Source of the DNA: Chelativorans petroleitrophicus
Lineage (GTDB): Bacteria > Pseudomonadota > Alphaproteobacteria > Rhizobiales > Rhizobiaceae
DNA length: 64,000 nucleotides
Direction of reading: 5' to 3'
NCBI RefSeq assembly: GCF_025398195.1
Contig: NZ_JAODNV010000018.1
Location: forward strand, 41,427 to 105,426
The notes under the pieces are model-generated. The model was not told where the DNA came from, ran no database searches, and was given only the letters and a program-made list of their open reading frames with translations. Positions 39,722-55,359 of this stretch are shown here, one piece after another; the first letter of the stretch is position 1, and the number at the start of each line of letters is the position of its first letter. Position numbers and translations under genes: made by a program.

Positions 39722-39738
39722 TCCCGCCGCAGCGGAGC

Positions 39739-39993
39739 TTACGTCCGGCCGCGAATGAGCCGGTAAAGCCAGATCAACAGGCACGCACCAATGATGGCGA
39801 CGATGAGCTGACCGATGATGCCCCCGAACGTGCTGCCGATGATGGCAATCAAAATCGCATTCAGTACGACGGCACCCACCACGCCGAGAACGATGTTGGT
39901 CAGAAGGCCATGCTCAGCCTTCATGATTTTTTCGGCGATCCAGCCGGCAATACCGCCCATGATAATCGTCAAAATCCAACCTAGACCTTCCAT
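39739..39993 (-). CDS. GlsB/YeaQ/YmgE family stress-response membrane protein
   Basis: This 84-residue protein is three apolar helices rich in glycine (ILTIIMGGIAGWIAEKIMKA, IVLGVVGAVVLNAILIAII, LIVAIIGACLLIWLYRLI). It is preceded by GAGGAGA. Family members are small inner-membrane proteins induced by envelope or acid stress, with no biochemical function established. The gene follows lpdA by 81 bp on the same strand and ends at a strong terminator, so it may be the last gene of the PDH transcript. Confidence 0.88.
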   Translation of the reverse strand: MEGLGWILTIIMGGIAGWIAEKIMKAEHGLLTNIVLGVVGAVVLNAILIAIIGSTFGGIIGQLIVAIIGACLLIWLYRLIRGRT

Positions 39994-40074
39994 CGAATTC
40001 TCCTCATCTGGGTTGCGGATCAGCACGGAAGCCCGTGCGACGGGCCCGATACCGGTCCCCCGGCCCATGGTCCG

Positions 40075-41538
<1,464 letters not shown>

Positions 41539-41548
41539 GCGAAACTCC

Positions 41549-42187
41549 TTAAAGTCCAAGTATGCGGCGCACGACAGGCGCCAGCCCCTCGCCGATCGCG
41601 CGCGTGTTCGCGGCGTCGAGATGCACGCCGTCGATCGGCGTGGTTTTCGCCACCGAGCCCGCATCGAAGAAGGCACAGCCCGTGTCGCTGGCGAGCCGCT
41701 CATAGAGCGGCGCCAGCTTCCGCGATTCGGAAACGGCTCCCTCGAACATGGCCGCGAAGTCGGCATTGTCCGTCTCGCATACGGGCGGCGGAGAGACGAG
41801 CAGGATCTCGGGCGCCTTCACGTCGAACGGGTAATCGTGCCCGCGTATGATGTCGATGAGCCGCTGCATGCCCTGCTTGGCGCCGATCGCCCGGCCGCAG
41901 ATGACCGGCTTCATGTCGTTGGTGCCGAGCATGATGATGACCAGATCGAGCGGCGAATGGGTCGACAGCAGCGTGGGCAGAATGCGCGCCCCGTTGCGGT
42001 CCGCGCCGGCCAGCCAGTCGTCGAACGCCGTGGTGCGGCCGCCGAGGCCTTCCGGGATCACCCGGGCGGCCTCACCAAGCCGCGCCTGCAGCACGGAGGG
42101 CCAGCGGTCCTCGTAGGCGTGCCGATCCTGGGTTTCCGCGTTGTGACCGAAGGTCAGTGAATCGCCGTAGCAAAGAATGGTTTTCAT
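41549..42187 (-). CDS. SGNH/GDSL-type hydrolase
   Basis: This 212-residue esterase has all four SGNH blocks: GDSLTFG with Ser10, EGLGGRTT, MLGTNDMK and the catalytic pair in DGVHLD near the C-terminus. No signal peptide is present, so it acts in the cytoplasm. It begins 54 bp after pdhC and ends 10 bp before lpdA, inside the PDH operon. This placement recurs in rhizobial PDH clusters. The substrate is unknown; hydrolysis of a CoA or acyl ester linked to PDH is a guess from context. Confidence 0.9.
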   Translation of the reverse strand: MKTILCYGDSLTFGHNAETQDRHAYEDRWPSVLQARLGEAARVIPEGLGGRTTAFDDWLAGADRNGARILPTLLSTHSPLDLVIIMLGTNDMKPVICGRAIGAKQGMQRLIDIIRGHDYPFDVKAPEILLVSPPPVCETDNADFAAMFEGAVSESRKLAPLYERLASDTGCAFFDAGSVAKTTPIDGVHLDAANTRAIGEGLAPVVRRILGL

Positions 42188-42241
42188 GGCACCTCGCGGA
42201 AAGCCCTCCCTTACTGAAGGCCCGGCAGGCCGGGCATTAGT

Positions 42242-43627
42242 TTAGACAAGCATGGCAATCGGATTTTCGATCAGGCGCTTGAAGGCGGCGAGAAGCTCCG
42301 CGCCCAAAGCGCCGTCGACGGCGCGATGGTCGGTCGAGAGCGTGACCGACATGATGGTGGCGGCCTTGATCTCCCCGTTGCGAACCACCGCCCTCTCCTC
42401 GCCCGAGCCCACGGCCAGAATCGTCGCATGCGGCGGGTTGATGACGGCGGCGAAGTCCTTGATGCCGTACATGCCGAGATTGGAAATCGCCGTCGTGCCG
42501 CCCTGATATTCCTCGGGCTTCAGCCTGCGGCTGCGGGCCCGGGCGGCCAGGTCTTTCATCTCGTTGGAAATGGCGGACAGCGTCTTCTCCTCGGCGCGGC
42601 GCACGATGGGCGTGATCAGTCCGCCGGGAATGGCGACCGCAACGCCGACATCCGCGTGCTTGTGCTTGACCATCGCGCTCTCGGTCCAGGACACATTGGC
42701 CTCCGGCACCGCCATCAGGGCCATGGCCATGGCCTTGATGATCATGTCGTTGATCGAGAGCTTGTAGGCCGGCCGCTCGCCGTCTTCGTCCTTCACCATA
42801 GGCGCGGCGTCGTTGAGCTGCTTGCGCAGGGCAAGAAGCGCGTCGATCTCGCAGTCCAGCGTCAGATAGAAATGCGGGATCGTGGACTTCGCCTCGACCA
42901 GCCGGCGCGCAATGGTCTTGCGCATGGAGTCATGCGGCACGAGCTCGTAGGAGCCCTCCTCGAACAGCTTCAGGACCTGTTCGTCCGACACGGGTTTCGG
43001 TGCCGGGGCCTCCGGCGCCTTGGCGGCGGGCACCACGCCCTTTTCGATTGCCGCTTCCACGTCGGCCTTCACCACGCGCCCACGCGGGCCGGAACCGGAG
43101 ACGGCCGCAAGATCGATGCCGGCTTCCTTCGCCAAACGCCTGGCAAGCGGCGAAGCGAAAACGCGCTCGCCATCCTTTCCGACGACCGCCGGAGCCGCTG
43201 CCGGCTGGGCGGATGTCGGGGCAGGCTGGGCCGCCGTCTTGTCGTCACCCGCCGGCTGCTTCACAGGGGCCTCCTGGGCAGCCTCGGTCTTCTGCGGAGC
43301 CTCGGCTTTCTGCGAGGCCTCGGCCTTGGGTGCGGGGGCGGCGCTGCCCGCGCCGGCCGTCTTCGCCACCTCGGCCGGGTCTTCCCCTTCAGCCGCGAGT
43401 ACGGCAATCAACGCGTTGACCTTCACGCCTTCCGTGCCTTCCGGCACGACGATCTTGGCAACCGTGCCCTCGTCCACGGCTTCCACTTCCATGGTGGCCT
43501 TATCGGTCTCGATCTCGGCGATCACATCGCCGGCCGAAACGCTGTCGCCCTCCTTGACCAGCCACCGGGCGAGGTTGCCCTCCTCCATGGTGGGTGAGAG
43601 GGCGGGCATGGTGATTTGGATCGGCAT
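42242..43627 (-). CDS. pdhC: pyruvate dehydrogenase E2, dihydrolipoyllysine acetyltransferase
   Basis: The 461-residue E2 has one lipoyl domain (about 1-78) with the modified lysine in [15 protein letters not shown], an Ala/Pro/Glu-rich linker (about 80-140), the peripheral-subunit binding domain ([29 protein letters not shown]) and the catalytic domain ending with the active-site [11 protein letters not shown]. It transfers acetyl groups from lipoyl to CoA. It follows pdhB by 12 bp. Its linker is unusually long in [20 protein letters not shown] repeats. Confidence 0.97.
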   Translation of the reverse strand: MPIQITMPALSPTMEEGNLARWLVKEGDSVSAGDVIAEIETDKATMEVEAVDEGTVAKIVVPEGTEGVKVNALIAVLAAEGEDPAEVAKTAGAGSAAPAPKAEASQKAEAPQKTEAAQEAPVKQPAGDDKTAAQPAPTSAQPAAAPAVVGKDGERVFASPLARRLAKEAGIDLAAVSGSGPRGRVVKADVEAAIEKGVVPAAKAPEAPAPKPVSDEQVLKLFEEGSYELVPHDSMRKTIARRLVEAKSTIPHFYLTLDCEIDALLALRKQLNDAAPMVKDEDGERPAYKLSINDMIIKAMAMALMAVPEANVSWTESAMVKHKHADVGVAVAIPGGLITPIVRRAEEKTLSAISNEMKDLAARARSRRLKPEEYQGGTTAISNLGMYGIKDFAAVINPPHATILAVGSGEERAVVRNGEIKAATIMSVTLSTDHRAVDGALGAELLAAFKRLIENPIAMLV

Positions 43628-43639
43628 AGCTCCCCCCTC

Positions 43640-45040
43640 TCACGACCGGTAGGTGACGGCCTTCACCGCCTCGACCACTTCCGCCACGCTGGGCAGCGCG
43701 AGCTTTTCGAGATTGGCCGCATAGGGCATCGGCACGTCCTTGCCCGTGATCGTGATCACGGGGGCATCCAGATAATCGAAGGCGCGCTGCATAACCTGGC
43801 TGGCGATATGGTCGCCCACCGAGGACTGCGGGAAGCCTTCCTCGACGGTGACCAGCCGGTTGGTCTTCTTCACCGATTCGATGACCGTATCGAGGTCCAT
43901 CGGCCGGATGGTACGCAGGTCGATGATCTCGACGTCGATCCCCTGACCCGCAAGCTCCTCCGCCGCCTTGACCGCATAGGTCATGCCGATGCCGAAGGAA
44001 ACGATGGTGGCGTCCTTGCCCTGCTTGTGGATGCGAGCCTTGCCGATGGGCAGAACGAAGTCATCGAGCTTGGGCACCTCGAAGCTCTGCCCGTAGAGGA
44101 TCTCGTTCTCCAGGAAGATCACCGGGTTGGGATCGCGGATCGCGGCCTTCAGGAGGCCCTTCGCGTCCGCCGCCGTGTAAGGCATGACGACCTTGAGTCC
44201 CGGGATATGGCTGTACCAGGCCGCATAGTCCTGGCTGTGCTGGGCGGCCACGCGCGCGGCCGCGCCATTGGGCCCGCGGAAGACGATCGAGGCGCCCATC
44301 TGGCCACCGGCCATGTAGAGGGTCTTGGCCGCCGAATTGACGAGCTGGTCCATCGCCTGCATGGCGAAGTTAAAGGTCATGAACTCGACGATCGGCTTGA
44401 GGCCGGCGAAAGCGGCGCCAATGCCCACACCCGCGAAGCCGTGCTCGGTGATCGGCGTGTCGATCACGCGCTGGGCGCCGAATTCCTGCAACAGCCCCTG
44501 CGTCACCTTATAGGCGCCCTGATATTCGGCCACCTCCTCGCCCATGATGAAAACGTCCGGATCGCGGCGCATCTCCTCGGCCATGGCGTCGCGCAGGGCT
44601 TCGCGCACCGTCATTGTGACCATTTCGGTGCCTTCGGGGATGTCCGGATCGGCGGGCATCGGCTGAGTGGCGGCGCAGGGCACCGTGGCGGGTGCGGCCG
44701 GCTCCTCCGCGCGCTGCTCCGCGTGGACCTCGGCCGGAGGCTGGGCCTGCGCGGGCGGCGCGCTGGCGGGCGCCTTGTCGAGGTCATCGGCACTTTCCCC
44801 ATCGGCAAGCAGGAGCGCGATCGGTGTGTTGACCTTGACGCCTTCGGTGCCTTCCGCGACGAGGATCTTGCCGATGGTGCCCTCGTCGATGGCCTCGACT
44901 TCCATAGTGGCCTTGTCCGTCTCGATTTCCGCGATCACGTCGCCGGGGGCGACCTGATCACCTTCCTTCTTTAGCCATTTGGTCAGATTGCCCTCCTCCA
45001 TGGTCGGGGAGAGCGCGGGCATGAGAATCTGTGTGGGCAT
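43640..45040 (-). CDS. pdhB: pyruvate dehydrogenase E1 beta subunit with N-terminal lipoyl domain
   Basis: This 466-residue subunit combines an N-terminal lipoyl domain ([19 protein letters not shown], lysine in [15 protein letters not shown]) with a flexible Ala/Pro linker (about 85-135) and the transketolase-like E1-beta body ([54 protein letters not shown]). An extra lipoyl domain on E1-beta is a known trait of Rhizobiales and close relatives. It forms the E1 heterotetramer with PdhA and lies 13 bp after it. Confidence 0.97.
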   Translation of the reverse strand: MPTQILMPALSPTMEEGNLTKWLKKEGDQVAPGDVIAEIETDKATMEVEAIDEGTIGKILVAEGTEGVKVNTPIALLLADGESADDLDKAPASAPPAQAQPPAEVHAEQRAEEPAAPATVPCAATQPMPADPDIPEGTEMVTMTVREALRDAMAEEMRRDPDVFIMGEEVAEYQGAYKVTQGLLQEFGAQRVIDTPITEHGFAGVGIGAAFAGLKPIVEFMTFNFAMQAMDQLVNSAAKTLYMAGGQMGASIVFRGPNGAAARVAAQHSQDYAAWYSHIPGLKVVMPYTAADAKGLLKAAIRDPNPVIFLENEILYGQSFEVPKLDDFVLPIGKARIHKQGKDATIVSFGIGMTYAVKAAEELAGQGIDVEIIDLRTIRPMDLDTVIESVKKTNRLVTVEEGFPQSSVGDHIASQVMQRAFDYLDAPVITITGKDVPMPYAANLEKLALPSVAEVVEAVKAVTYRS

Positions 45041-45053
45041 AGGCGGCCTCCCC

Positions 45054-46154
45054 TTAAAGCAGAACGTCGGTGTAAAGCTCGGACACGTCCGGCTCGGGGT
45101 CGTTCTGGGCGAAGTCCGCCGCGTCGGCGACGATGTCGCGCACCTCCTTGTCGATGGCCTTCAATTCCTCCTCGCTTGCCCATTTCTTCTGGAGAAGCCG
45201 CTGGCGCACCTGCTCGATCGGGTCGCGCTCGGCACGCATCTTCTGCACCTCGTCCTTGGTGCGGTATTTCGCCGGGTCCGACATGGAGTGGCCGCGATAG
45301 CGGTAGGTCAGCATTTCCAGGATGATGGGACCCTTGCCCGAGCGGCACCACTCGACGGCCATGTCGCCCGCCGCCTTCACGGCGCGAACGTCCATACCAT
45401 CGACCTGGATGCCCGGAATCTTGAAGGAGACGCCGCGCAGCGAAAGGTTGGTTTCCGCCGAGGCGCGGTTGATCGCCGTGCCCATGGCGTAGCGGTTGTT
45501 CTCGATAATGTAGACCACCGGGAGCTTCCAGAGCGAGGCCATGTTGAAGCTCTCATAGACCTGCCCCTGGTTGGCAGCGCCGTCGCCGAAATAGGTGAGC
45601 GACACATTATCGTTGCCGCGGTAGCGGTTGGCGAGCGCGAGGCCCGTGCCAAGCGGCACCTGAGCGCCCACGATACCGTGGCCGCCATAGAAATGCTTCT
45701 CCTTGGAGAACATGTGCATGGAGCCGCCCTTGCCCTTGGAATAGCCGCTCCTGCGCCCCGTCAGCTCCGCCATCACGCCGCGCGCGTCCATGCCCGTGGC
45801 GAGCATATGACCATGGTCACGGTAGCCGGTGATGATCTGGTCGCCCTCCTTCACCGCCATCTGCATGCCAACGACGACCGCTTCCTGCCCGATATAGAGA
45901 TGGCAGAAGCCGCCGATCAGACCCATACCGTAGAGCTGGCCGGCCTTCTCTTCGAATCGCCGGATGAGCAGCATCTCGCGCAGCGCGTGGAGCTCCTGCT
46001 CCCTGGTGAACTCTTCTGGCGCGGGCACGCTCACCGCGGGCGTACCCGTCGCGGCCGCGGATACGGTTCCCGTGGCAGTCTTCCGGGTTCTCGCCGATGA
46101 ACGTTTGGCCGTTGATTGCCGTTTCGTGGTGGTTTTCCTGGCGGCTGTCGCCAT
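45054..46154 (-). CDS. pdhA: pyruvate dehydrogenase E1 alpha subunit
   Basis: The 366-residue E1-alpha contains the thiamine-diphosphate motif [21 protein letters not shown] ending at NN (GDG to N), the catalytic His in the [10 protein letters not shown] region, and the loop [16 protein letters not shown]. The first 50 residues are Lys/Thr/Ala-rich ([20 protein letters not shown]) and look disordered. It decarboxylates pyruvate and passes the hydroxyethyl group to E2. It is the first gene of pdhA-pdhB-pdhC-SGNH-lpdA; a 17-base palindrome lies 164 bp upstream. Confidence 0.96.
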   Translation of the reverse strand: MATAARKTTTKRQSTAKRSSARTRKTATGTVSAAATGTPAVSVPAPEEFTREQELHALREMLLIRRFEEKAGQLYGMGLIGGFCHLYIGQEAVVVGMQMAVKEGDQIITGYRDHGHMLATGMDARGVMAELTGRRSGYSKGKGGSMHMFSKEKHFYGGHGIVGAQVPLGTGLALANRYRGNDNVSLTYFGDGAANQGQVYESFNMASLWKLPVVYIIENNRYAMGTAINRASAETNLSLRGVSFKIPGIQVDGMDVRAVKAAGDMAVEWCRSGKGPIILEMLTYRYRGHSMSDPAKYRTKDEVQKMRAERDPIEQVRQRLLQKKWASEEELKAIDKEVRDIVADAADFAQNDPEPDVSELYTDVLL

Positions 46155-46317
46155 ATACTCACTCCCTGGAAAGCGTCACTGGGCGGACGCGAGGCTTCGG
46201 CAGACCGGCCCCATATTGCCGCAGGACCAGTCTACAGTCCATGGCGTCAAGGGCGCCGGCCCGCACCCGTCGCGCGCGACGCTATCACGGCAAACGGCTT
46301 TATGCCACGCGTAAAAT

Positions 46318-46334
46318 CGCATGGCTGCCATGCG
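46318..46334. promoter_or_regulatory. palindrome upstream of pdhA, possible operator
   Basis: CGCATGGC-T-GCCATGCG is a perfect 8-bp inverted repeat around one base, between ftsB and pdhA. Such symmetry fits a dimeric regulator of the PDH operon. No regulator is encoded nearby. Confidence 0.35.
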
Positions 46335-46367
46335 TTAAGTGCTTTCGGCTGCTTGATTTTTTTAAGA

Positions 46368-46706
46368 TTAACCAGAATCCGGTTTATTTCGATCGCCCTT
46401 GGTTAAGATGACGATCTCGTTCTCGCGCGCAAGGATGAGGGCGCGACGGACCTGCTCATCCAGCATGTCCTTTTCGAGCGAGCCGTCCTGCAGCAGTGAC
46501 AGCCGCTCCTCAAGTTCCTGCCGGGTCTTTTCGAGAACCGCCAGATCCGCCTCGAGCCGGTCGATGCGCACTTCCAGCCGCGCCTTGGCATTGAGGCCGT
46601 AATCGCCCTGATAGGCGTGAAAGCCGAAATAGGAAAGTACGACGACCGTGATCGCCGGAACGATCAGCTTGCCCGTGTTGCGGCGTTTGTGATGGCGGGT
46701 CCACAT
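46368..46706 (-). CDS. ftsB: septum formation initiator FtsB/DivIC-like protein
   Basis: This 112-residue single-pass protein starts MWTRHHKRRNTGK, has a transmembrane segment (about 14-34, LIVPAITVVVLSYFGFHAY) and a periplasmic coiled coil (ARLEVRIDRLEADLAVLEKT) followed by QVRRALILARENEIVIL. FtsB-like proteins join FtsL and FtsQ in the divisome. It lies between eno and pdhA on the same strand, the standard order in alphaproteobacteria. Confidence 0.88.
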   Translation of the reverse strand: MWTRHHKRRNTGKLIVPAITVVVLSYFGFHAYQGDYGLNAKARLEVRIDRLEADLAVLEKTRQELEERLSLLQDGSLEKDMLDEQVRRALILARENEIVILTKGDRNKPDSG

Positions 46707-46822
46707 GCGGCGTAAATCCTTGCCTCCGCATCTGGACACATCTTGCTTAATGGAGGGTTAGGATGGAGCGGCCGGAACCCGATATTTCGATACCAGGCGT
46801 CTTCCGGGGCTGGCACCGGGGC

Positions 46823-46854
46823 ATGAGCGGGCGGCCCAAGGGACCGCCGCTCAT
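46823..46854 (-). terminator. possible terminator hairpin after eno
   Basis: ATGAGCG (46823-46829)/CGCTCAT (46848-46854), GCGG/CCGC and CCC/GGG stack into a 14-bp stem with two single-base bulges and loop AA. It begins 9 bp after the eno stop codon. No T-run follows, so it may only stabilise the mRNA end. Confidence 0.35.
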
Positions 46855-46863
46855 CATCCTGAA

Positions 46864-48186
<1,323 letters not shown>

Positions 48187-48278
48187 CTATCCGGATAGAG
48201 GCCGCAGCGCAATTTCCCTTGGGGCACTTCGAGAAGGCAGAACCGGCTGCCGGTTCGCCCGCCGTGAAGCCGGCCTCT

Positions 48279-49109
48279 TCAGCAGCCCTTGGCAATCCGG
48301 TCGAAAGCGATCAGCCGTTCAAGCAATTCCGGCATCTTCTCGAGCGGCACCATGTTGGGGCCGTCGGAGGGCGCGTTGTCCGGGTCCTGATGCGTCTCGA
48401 TGAAGACGCCCGCCACGCCCACTGCCACCGCCGCGCGCGCCAGCGGCTCCACGAAGCGGCGGTCGCCGCCGCTCGCATTGCCTTGCCCGCCCGGCTGCTG
48501 AACCGAATGGGTGGCGTCGAAAATGACGGGCGCGCCGATCTCGGCCATGATCGGCAGGGCGCGCATATCGGCGACCAACGTGTTGTAGCCGAAGGAGACG
48601 CCGCGCTCGGTCACCAGCACGTTGCTGTTGCCGGAGGCCGTGATCTTGGCCACCACGTTCCGCATGTCCCAGGGGGCGAGGAACTGGCCCTTCTTCACGT
48701 TCACGGCCTTGCCGGTCTTGGCGGCAGCAACCAGCAAATCGGTCTGGCGGCAGAGGAAGGCGGGAATCTGCAGAATATCCACGACATCCGCCACCACACC
48801 GCATTGTTCCTCCGTGTGGATGTCCGTGAGGACGGAGACGCTAAGCTCCTTGCGCAGATCGGCGAAGATGGGAAGCGCCGCCTCCAGCCCCACACCGCGT
48901 TTGCCGGAAAGGGACGTGCGATTGGCCTTATCGAAACTCGTCTTGTAGACGAAGCCGATCCCCAGCCTGTCCGTGATTTCCTTGAGCCGGCCAGCCATTT
49001 CGAAGGCATGGTCGCGGCTTTCGAGCTGGCAGGGTCCGGCGATCAGCGCGAGCGGCGCGTCATTGGCGAAGATGGCGTTGCCGATCTCGACGCGCGGATT
49101 GGGTTCCAC
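48279..49109 (-). CDS. kdsA: 2-dehydro-3-deoxyphosphooctonate aldolase (KDO-8-phosphate synthase)
   Basis: KdsA condenses PEP and arabinose-5-phosphate to KDO-8-phosphate for the LPS inner core, consistent with a Gram-negative host. It starts at a GTG ([14 protein letters not shown]). The 276-residue barrel shows [48 protein letters not shown] and [12 protein letters not shown]. It lies between pyrG and eno on the same strand. Confidence 0.96.
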   Translation of the reverse strand: MEPNPRVEIGNAIFANDAPLALIAGPCQLESRDHAFEMAGRLKEITDRLGIGFVYKTSFDKANRTSLSGKRGVGLEAALPIFADLRKELSVSVLTDIHTEEQCGVVADVVDILQIPAFLCRQTDLLVAAAKTGKAVNVKKGQFLAPWDMRNVVAKITASGNSNVLVTERGVSFGYNTLVADMRALPIMAEIGAPVIFDATHSVQQPGGQGNASGGDRRFVEPLARAAVAVGVAGVFIETHQDPDNAPSDGPNMVPLEKMPELLERLIAFDRIAKGC

Positions 49110-49197
49110 CTTTGAGCTCCTCTGCAGGGGTATTACAGCACTGCCCGCGCCCCTTATCCGAGATTTCCGGCCTATCGCAAGCCGTCAAGCAGCCCAC

Positions 49198-50838
<1,641 letters not shown>

Positions 50839-50958
50839 TTAACCGGATGCGGCTGATTCCGCCACAATAAAATGCGCTCAGCCTTCTCAAATCTGAGCAT
50901 AACTTCAGTACTGCCTGCCTTGGAAACCGTCTCTACGCAAAACCGCCGACAAGCGGGG

Positions 50959-51408
50959 CTATTGCCCCGTCGGCACCTGCGATTCAGGCGTTGCCTGCCC
51001 TTCCTCGGGTGCGGAAGGAGCGGCTTCCTCCGCCGGTGATGGGACGGAGCCTTCGCTATCCGCCGGAGCGCTTTCTGCCGGCGCAGGCGCGGTCGTCCCG
51101 CCGCCCAGCTCATCCAGAATGCCGGCGCCGCCGCCATCCTGTGGCAGGGTCTCCTGCGGCAGACGGTCGAATATATCCGTCGGCTGGCCCTGATAACGGG
51201 CAAGGAGCGACAGGCCGAGAGAGGTCGCGAAAAAGGCCACCGCCAGGATTGCCGTCGTGCGGGTGAGCGCGTTTGCTGCACCGCGCGCCGACATGAACCC
51301 GGCACCGCCGCCAATGCCCAAGCCTCCGCCCTCGGAGCGCTGCATGAGAATCAGACCGACCAGCGCAATCACGACAAGCAGATGAATGACAATCAGGATT
51401 GTAGCCAT
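50959..51408 (-). CDS. secG: preprotein translocase subunit SecG
   Basis: This 149-residue protein has two transmembrane helices (ILIVIHLLVVIALVGLILMQ and TTAILAVAFFATSLGLSLLA) joined by the conserved loop RSEGGGLGIGGGAGFMSARG. SecG stimulates the SecYEG channel. The C-terminal half is an Ala/Pro/Glu-rich tail of about 75 residues, longer than in E. coli but common in alphaproteobacteria. It is transcribed between tpiA and pyrG on the minus strand. Confidence 0.94.
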   Translation of the reverse strand: MATILIVIHLLVVIALVGLILMQRSEGGGLGIGGGAGFMSARGAANALTRTTAILAVAFFATSLGLSLLARYQGQPTDIFDRLPQETLPQDGGGAGILDELGGGTTAPAPAESAPADSEGSVPSPAEEAAPSAPEEGQATPESQVPTGQ

Positions 51409-51541
51409 GAGTTCCTTCCGGCGCTCGGGGACGCGGTACAGCCAGTCCGCGGACGCGGCTCATTACACGGCTTTGGCCGCTTTTCCAAGTCCAACCTCAA
51501 ATAGGGATCCGGTCCTCCAATGCAAGCATCGGGGCGTCAAG

Positions 51542-52309
51542 TCAAACCAGACGCGCGGCCGCGGCAATCGACAGGAAATCGGCCGCCTTCAGGCTCGCCC
51601 CGCCAATGAGCGCGCCATCCACATTGGGGACCGACAGCAATTCGCGCGCATTGCCGGGCTTCACCGACCCGCCATAGAGGATACGCATGGCACGCGCATT
51701 TTCCTGCCCGATCCGGCCTTCGAGCTCCCGGCGGATATGGGCATGGGCTTCAGCCACATCGTCTGCCGTCGGCGTCAGGCCCGTGCCAATCGCCCACACC
51801 GGCTCGTATGCGATCACGGTGCTGGCGGCGGTGGCTCCTTCGGGGACGGAACCCGCAATCTGCCGGGAAAGGACGGCGAGCGTTTCTCCGGCTTCCCGCT
51901 CGGCCTTCGTCTCGCCGATGCAGACAATGGCCATGAGACCCGCCCGCCAGACGGCCTTCGCCTTTGCCGCGACCTCGACATCGCTTTCGCCATGGTCCGC
52001 GCGGCGTTCCGAATGCCCCACGATCACATAGGCCGCACCGCAGTCGGCCAGCATCTCGGCGGCGATATCGCCCGTATGGGCGCCGCTTTCCTCCGCGTGG
52101 CAATCCTGGCCGCCGGCGGCTACCGGCGTGCCACGAAGCGTCTCGCTCGCTCGCGCAAGCAGGGTGGCGGGAACGCAGATGACGCCATCAGCAGATTCGC
52201 CCGCAGCTTCCGCGAAGCCTTCCCCTATCGCCCTCAGTTCGCCCAGCCAGGCGCTGGTCCCGTGCATTTTCCAGTTGCCCGCGATCAGAGGGCGGATTCC
52301 CGGCGTCAT
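51542..52309 (-). CDS. tpiA: triose-phosphate isomerase
   Basis: TpiA interconverts dihydroxyacetone phosphate and glyceraldehyde-3-phosphate. The 255-residue barrel has the N-terminal [12 protein letters not shown] (catalytic Lys), the loop IVGHSERR with catalytic His, and [13 protein letters not shown] with catalytic Glu; [12 protein letters not shown] binds phosphate. It is divergent from ppiD with 129 bp between, and leads the tpiA-secG-pyrG direction on the minus strand. Confidence 0.97.
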   Translation of the reverse strand: MTPGIRPLIAGNWKMHGTSAWLGELRAIGEGFAEAAGESADGVICVPATLLARASETLRGTPVAAGGQDCHAEESGAHTGDIAAEMLADCGAAYVIVGHSERRADHGESDVEVAAKAKAVWRAGLMAIVCIGETKAEREAGETLAVLSRQIAGSVPEGATAASTVIAYEPVWAIGTGLTPTADDVAEAHAHIRRELEGRIGQENARAMRILYGGSVKPGNARELLSVPNVDGALIGGASLKAADFLSIAAAARLV

Positions 52310-52438
52310 GACAGCCTCCGTGGTTTAAGATCGTTGCGCGGCGGCCTGTTCACTATCAAAAAGGCGCCACAAAGCAATCGACAGCAGCGCCACGGGACGC
52401 TATTCCCGGAAGCTGCAGAAGAACAGCTCGGGAATGCC

Positions 52439-54325
52439 ATGCTCGACAGCCTCAGAAAAGCCGCCAACACATGGGTCGCCAAACTTCTTCTCGGTCTTCT
52501 GGTGGTGAGTTTTGCCATCTGGGGCATTTCCGGCCAGCTTTTCACCGGCGTCGGGAATGACGTGCTGACGGCCGGCCGCACCTCCGTCTCCATGCTCGAT
52601 TTCCGGCTCGCTTATGACCGCCGCGTGCGGGAGATCTCGAACAGCCTCGGCACCCGGCTCACCCGGCAGCAGGCCGCCGCGCTCGGCGTGGAGGATCAGG
52701 TGCTGGCGGAGCTCGCCGCGGGCGCGGCACTCGACGAAACGGCGCGGCGGATCGGGCTTGGCGTGTCTCAGGACAGGCTGGCGCAGCTTGCCGCCTCCGA
52801 CCCCGCGTTTCGCGGCGCGAACGGGCGGTTCGACCGCAGTCAGTTCGAATATATCCTGAGGCAGATCGGGATGAGCCCGCAGGCCTATCTTGCGAACCAG
52901 GAAAAGGCCGTCATGCGGTCGCAGATCGTGGACGCGGTGGCTGAGGGCGTGACGCCGCCCGATCTTCTTCTGCGCAACGTGGCGCTCTATCGCGGCGAGG
53001 ACCGCACGGTCGAATATGTTGCCCTGCCCCGCTCTCTGGTCGAGCCCATCGAGCCGCCGCAGGAGGACGTGCTCAAGAGCTGGTTCGAGGAGCGCAAGAA
53101 CGATTATGCCGCTCCCGAATACCGGCGCATTGACTATGTGAAGCTTGAGGCGGAGGATATCGCCGATCCCTCCGTCATCTCCGACGAACAGGTCAAGGCC
53201 GCCTACGAGCAGCAGAAGGCGCGCTACACCAAGCCGGAGCGGCGCACCATCGAACAGCTTACCTTCTCCGACAAGGAAGCCGCCGCAGCAGCGCGCGAGA
53301 GCCTGCGCGCCGGTACCACCTTCGAGGATCTGGTCGAAAGAGAGGGGCGCACGCTCGAGGATGTGAGCCTCGGTTCCCTAGCGCGCGGCGAAATCGCCGA
53401 CGATGCGATTGCCGAGGCGGCCTTCTCCCTGGCTGAGGGCCAGGTGAGCGATGTCGTCGACGGCGTTTTCGGCCCGGTGCTTCTGCGGGTGAGCAAAATC
53501 GAGCCTGAAACGGTGACGCCGCTCGAGGAGGTGCGCGATGAAATCCGCCAGGAGCTCGCACTCGAAGAGGCAAGCCGGCTCGTGATCGACACTTATGATG
53601 CCTATGAGGATGCGCGCGCGGGCGGCGCAACCCTTCAGGAGGCCGCCGAGCAGCTGAACCTGACCGTGCGCACGATCGAGGCGGTGGACAGCGAAGGCCT
53701 GGGCCCAGATGGCACGGCGGTCACGAATATTCCCCGCGTGCGGGAGCTCATCCAGGAAGCCTTCCAGACGGAGGTGGGCGTCGAGAATTCGCCGATCGCG
53801 ATCGGCAGCAACGGCTTCCTGTTCTACGAGGTCAGCGAGGTGATCCCCGCGCGCGAGCGCACCTTCGAAGAGGTCCACGACAAGGTGCTTGCCGACTGGA
53901 CAGAAGCGGAGGCCGTCGCGCGGCTCAGCGCGCGCGCCAAGGAGCTGGAAAAGGAACTGGAAGACGGAAAATCGCTGGATGAGATCGCGGCCGAGATCGG
54001 CCAGGAAAAGCTCGTCAAGCGCGGCATCAAGCGGGAGGCGAACGACCCGGATATCGGGCGAGCGGGCGTGGAGGCCGTCTTTGCCGAGCCGAAGGGCGGC
54101 GTGGGAATCTTCCCCAACCCGACCGGCCAGGGGCAGTATCTCTTCAAGATCACCGAGGTGTTCGAGCCTGCTTCGGCTTCCGCCGAAAGCCTGCCGGACG
54201 AGGTTGTCGAAAGCATTACCCAAGGCATCGAAAACGATCTGCTCGACCAGCTTGTCGCAAGGCTTCAGGCCGAGCATGAGGTGACCGTGAACCGGACCGC
54301 GATGCAGCAAGCGCTGAACTTCTGA
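52439..54325 (+). CDS. ppiD: PpiD-like membrane-anchored periplasmic chaperone/peptidyl-prolyl isomerase
   Basis: This 628-residue protein has one N-terminal transmembrane anchor ([19 protein letters not shown]) and a large periplasmic part: a SurA-like N-terminal domain (about 35-170), a parvulin region about 250-370 ([47 protein letters not shown]) and a C-terminal chaperone domain. PpiD assists folding of outer-membrane and secreted proteins at the Sec exit. It ends 4 bp before trpD, so they are cotranscribed; this link is conserved in Rhizobiales. Confidence 0.92.
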   Translation: MLDSLRKAANTWVAKLLLGLLVVSFAIWGISGQLFTGVGNDVLTAGRTSVSMLDFRLAYDRRVREISNSLGTRLTRQQAAALGVEDQVLAELAAGAALDETARRIGLGVSQDRLAQLAASDPAFRGANGRFDRSQFEYILRQIGMSPQAYLANQEKAVMRSQIVDAVAEGVTPPDLLLRNVALYRGEDRTVEYVALPRSLVEPIEPPQEDVLKSWFEERKNDYAAPEYRRIDYVKLEAEDIADPSVISDEQVKAAYEQQKARYTKPERRTIEQLTFSDKEAAAAARESLRAGTTFEDLVEREGRTLEDVSLGSLARGEIADDAIAEAAFSLAEGQVSDVVDGVFGPVLLRVSKIEPETVTPLEEVRDEIRQELALEEASRLVIDTYDAYEDARAGGATLQEAAEQLNLTVRTIEAVDSEGLGPDGTAVTNIPRVRELIQEAFQTEVGVENSPIAIGSNGFLFYEVSEVIPARERTFEEVHDKVLADWTEAEAVARLSARAKELEKELEDGKSLDEIAAEIGQEKLVKRGIKREANDPDIGRAGVEAVFAEPKGGVGIFPNPTGQGQYLFKITEVFEPASASAESLPDEVVESITQGIENDLLDQLVARLQAEHEVTVNRTAMQQALNF

Positions 54326-54329
54326 AGCC

Positions 54330-55346
54330 ATGCCCGACCTCAAGACCCATATCGCCAAGGTGGCGGCAGGAACCGCGCTCAGCTTCGCCGAGGCGCGCGA
54401 AGCCTTCGAGATCATCATGTCGGGCGAAGCCACGCCCAGCCAGATCGGCGGGTTCCTGATAGCGCTGCGCGTGCGCGGCGAGACGGTGGACGAAATCAGC
54501 GGCGCCGTCGATACGATGCGCGCGAAGATGCTTCCGGTGGCGGCGCCCGAAAACGCGATCGACATTGTGGGCACCGGCGGAGACGCCTCCGGCACCTACA
54601 ATGTTTCCACTTGCGCGGCCTTCATCGTGGCCGGATGTGGTGTACCCGTGGCCAAGCACGGCAACCGCGCCCTCTCCTCGCGCTCCGGCGCGGCCGACAG
54701 TCTCGCGGCCCTTGGCGTGAACATAGAAATCGGCCCCGACCGGATCGCGGCCTGCATTGCGGAGGCAGGCGTGGGCTTCATGTTCGCGCCCAACCATCAC
54801 GCGGCCATGCGCCATGTGGGACCGACACGCGTGGAGCTCGGCACGCGCACCATCTTCAATCTTCTGGGCCCGCTTTCCAACCCGGCAGGCGTGAAGCGGC
54901 AGCTCGTCGGCGTCTTCTCGCCGCAATGGGTAGAGCCGCTGGCGCAGGTGCTGAAGCAGCTTGGTTCCGAGAGCGTCTGGGTCGTGCACGGCGACGGGCT
55001 GGACGAGATGACCACGACGGGCACCACCACGGTCGCGGCACTTGAAGACGGCAAGATCCGAACCTTCGAGCTGACACCGGAGGATGCGGGCCTTCCGCGC
55101 GCCGACCCAGCCCAGCTCAAGGGAGGCGACGGCGCTCAGAACGCGAAGGCGTTGCGAGCGGTGCTGGAAGGCGAGAAGAACGCCTATCGCGACATAGCCC
55201 TTCTGAATGCCGCGGGCGCCCTCGTCGTCGCGGGCAAGGCGGCGGGCCTGAAACAGGGCGTTGCCCTGGCGGCCGAATCGATCGACAGCGGCCGGGCGCT
55301 TGCCACGCTCGAAAAGCTGGTCGAAGTTTCGAACCGCGCCTCCTGA
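54330..55346 (+). CDS. trpD: anthranilate phosphoribosyltransferase
   Basis: TrpD joins anthranilate and PRPP in tryptophan synthesis. The 338-residue protein carries the glycine-rich PRPP loop [17 protein letters not shown], the [16 protein letters not shown] anthranilate site, and [12 protein letters not shown]. Asp/Glu metal ligands lie in [10 protein letters not shown]. It starts 4 bp after ppiD and is followed by trpC after 13 bp. No trp attenuator is seen. Confidence 0.97.
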   Translation: MPDLKTHIAKVAAGTALSFAEAREAFEIIMSGEATPSQIGGFLIALRVRGETVDEISGAVDTMRAKMLPVAAPENAIDIVGTGGDASGTYNVSTCAAFIVAGCGVPVAKHGNRALSSRSGAADSLAALGVNIEIGPDRIAACIAEAGVGFMFAPNHHAAMRHVGPTRVELGTRTIFNLLGPLSNPAGVKRQLVGVFSPQWVEPLAQVLKQLGSESVWVVHGDGLDEMTTTGTTTVAALEDGKIRTFELTPEDAGLPRADPAQLKGGDGAQNAKALRAVLEGEKNAYRDIALLNAAGALVVAGKAAGLKQGVALAAESIDSGRALATLEKLVEVSNRAS

Positions 55347-55359
55347 ATGGCAGCGTCCC

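Noticed and set aside
42326..44974. Long open frames opposite pdhC and pdhB
   Set aside because: They mirror the coding strand codon bias and show low-complexity RLGG/LGLL strings, not a protein family.
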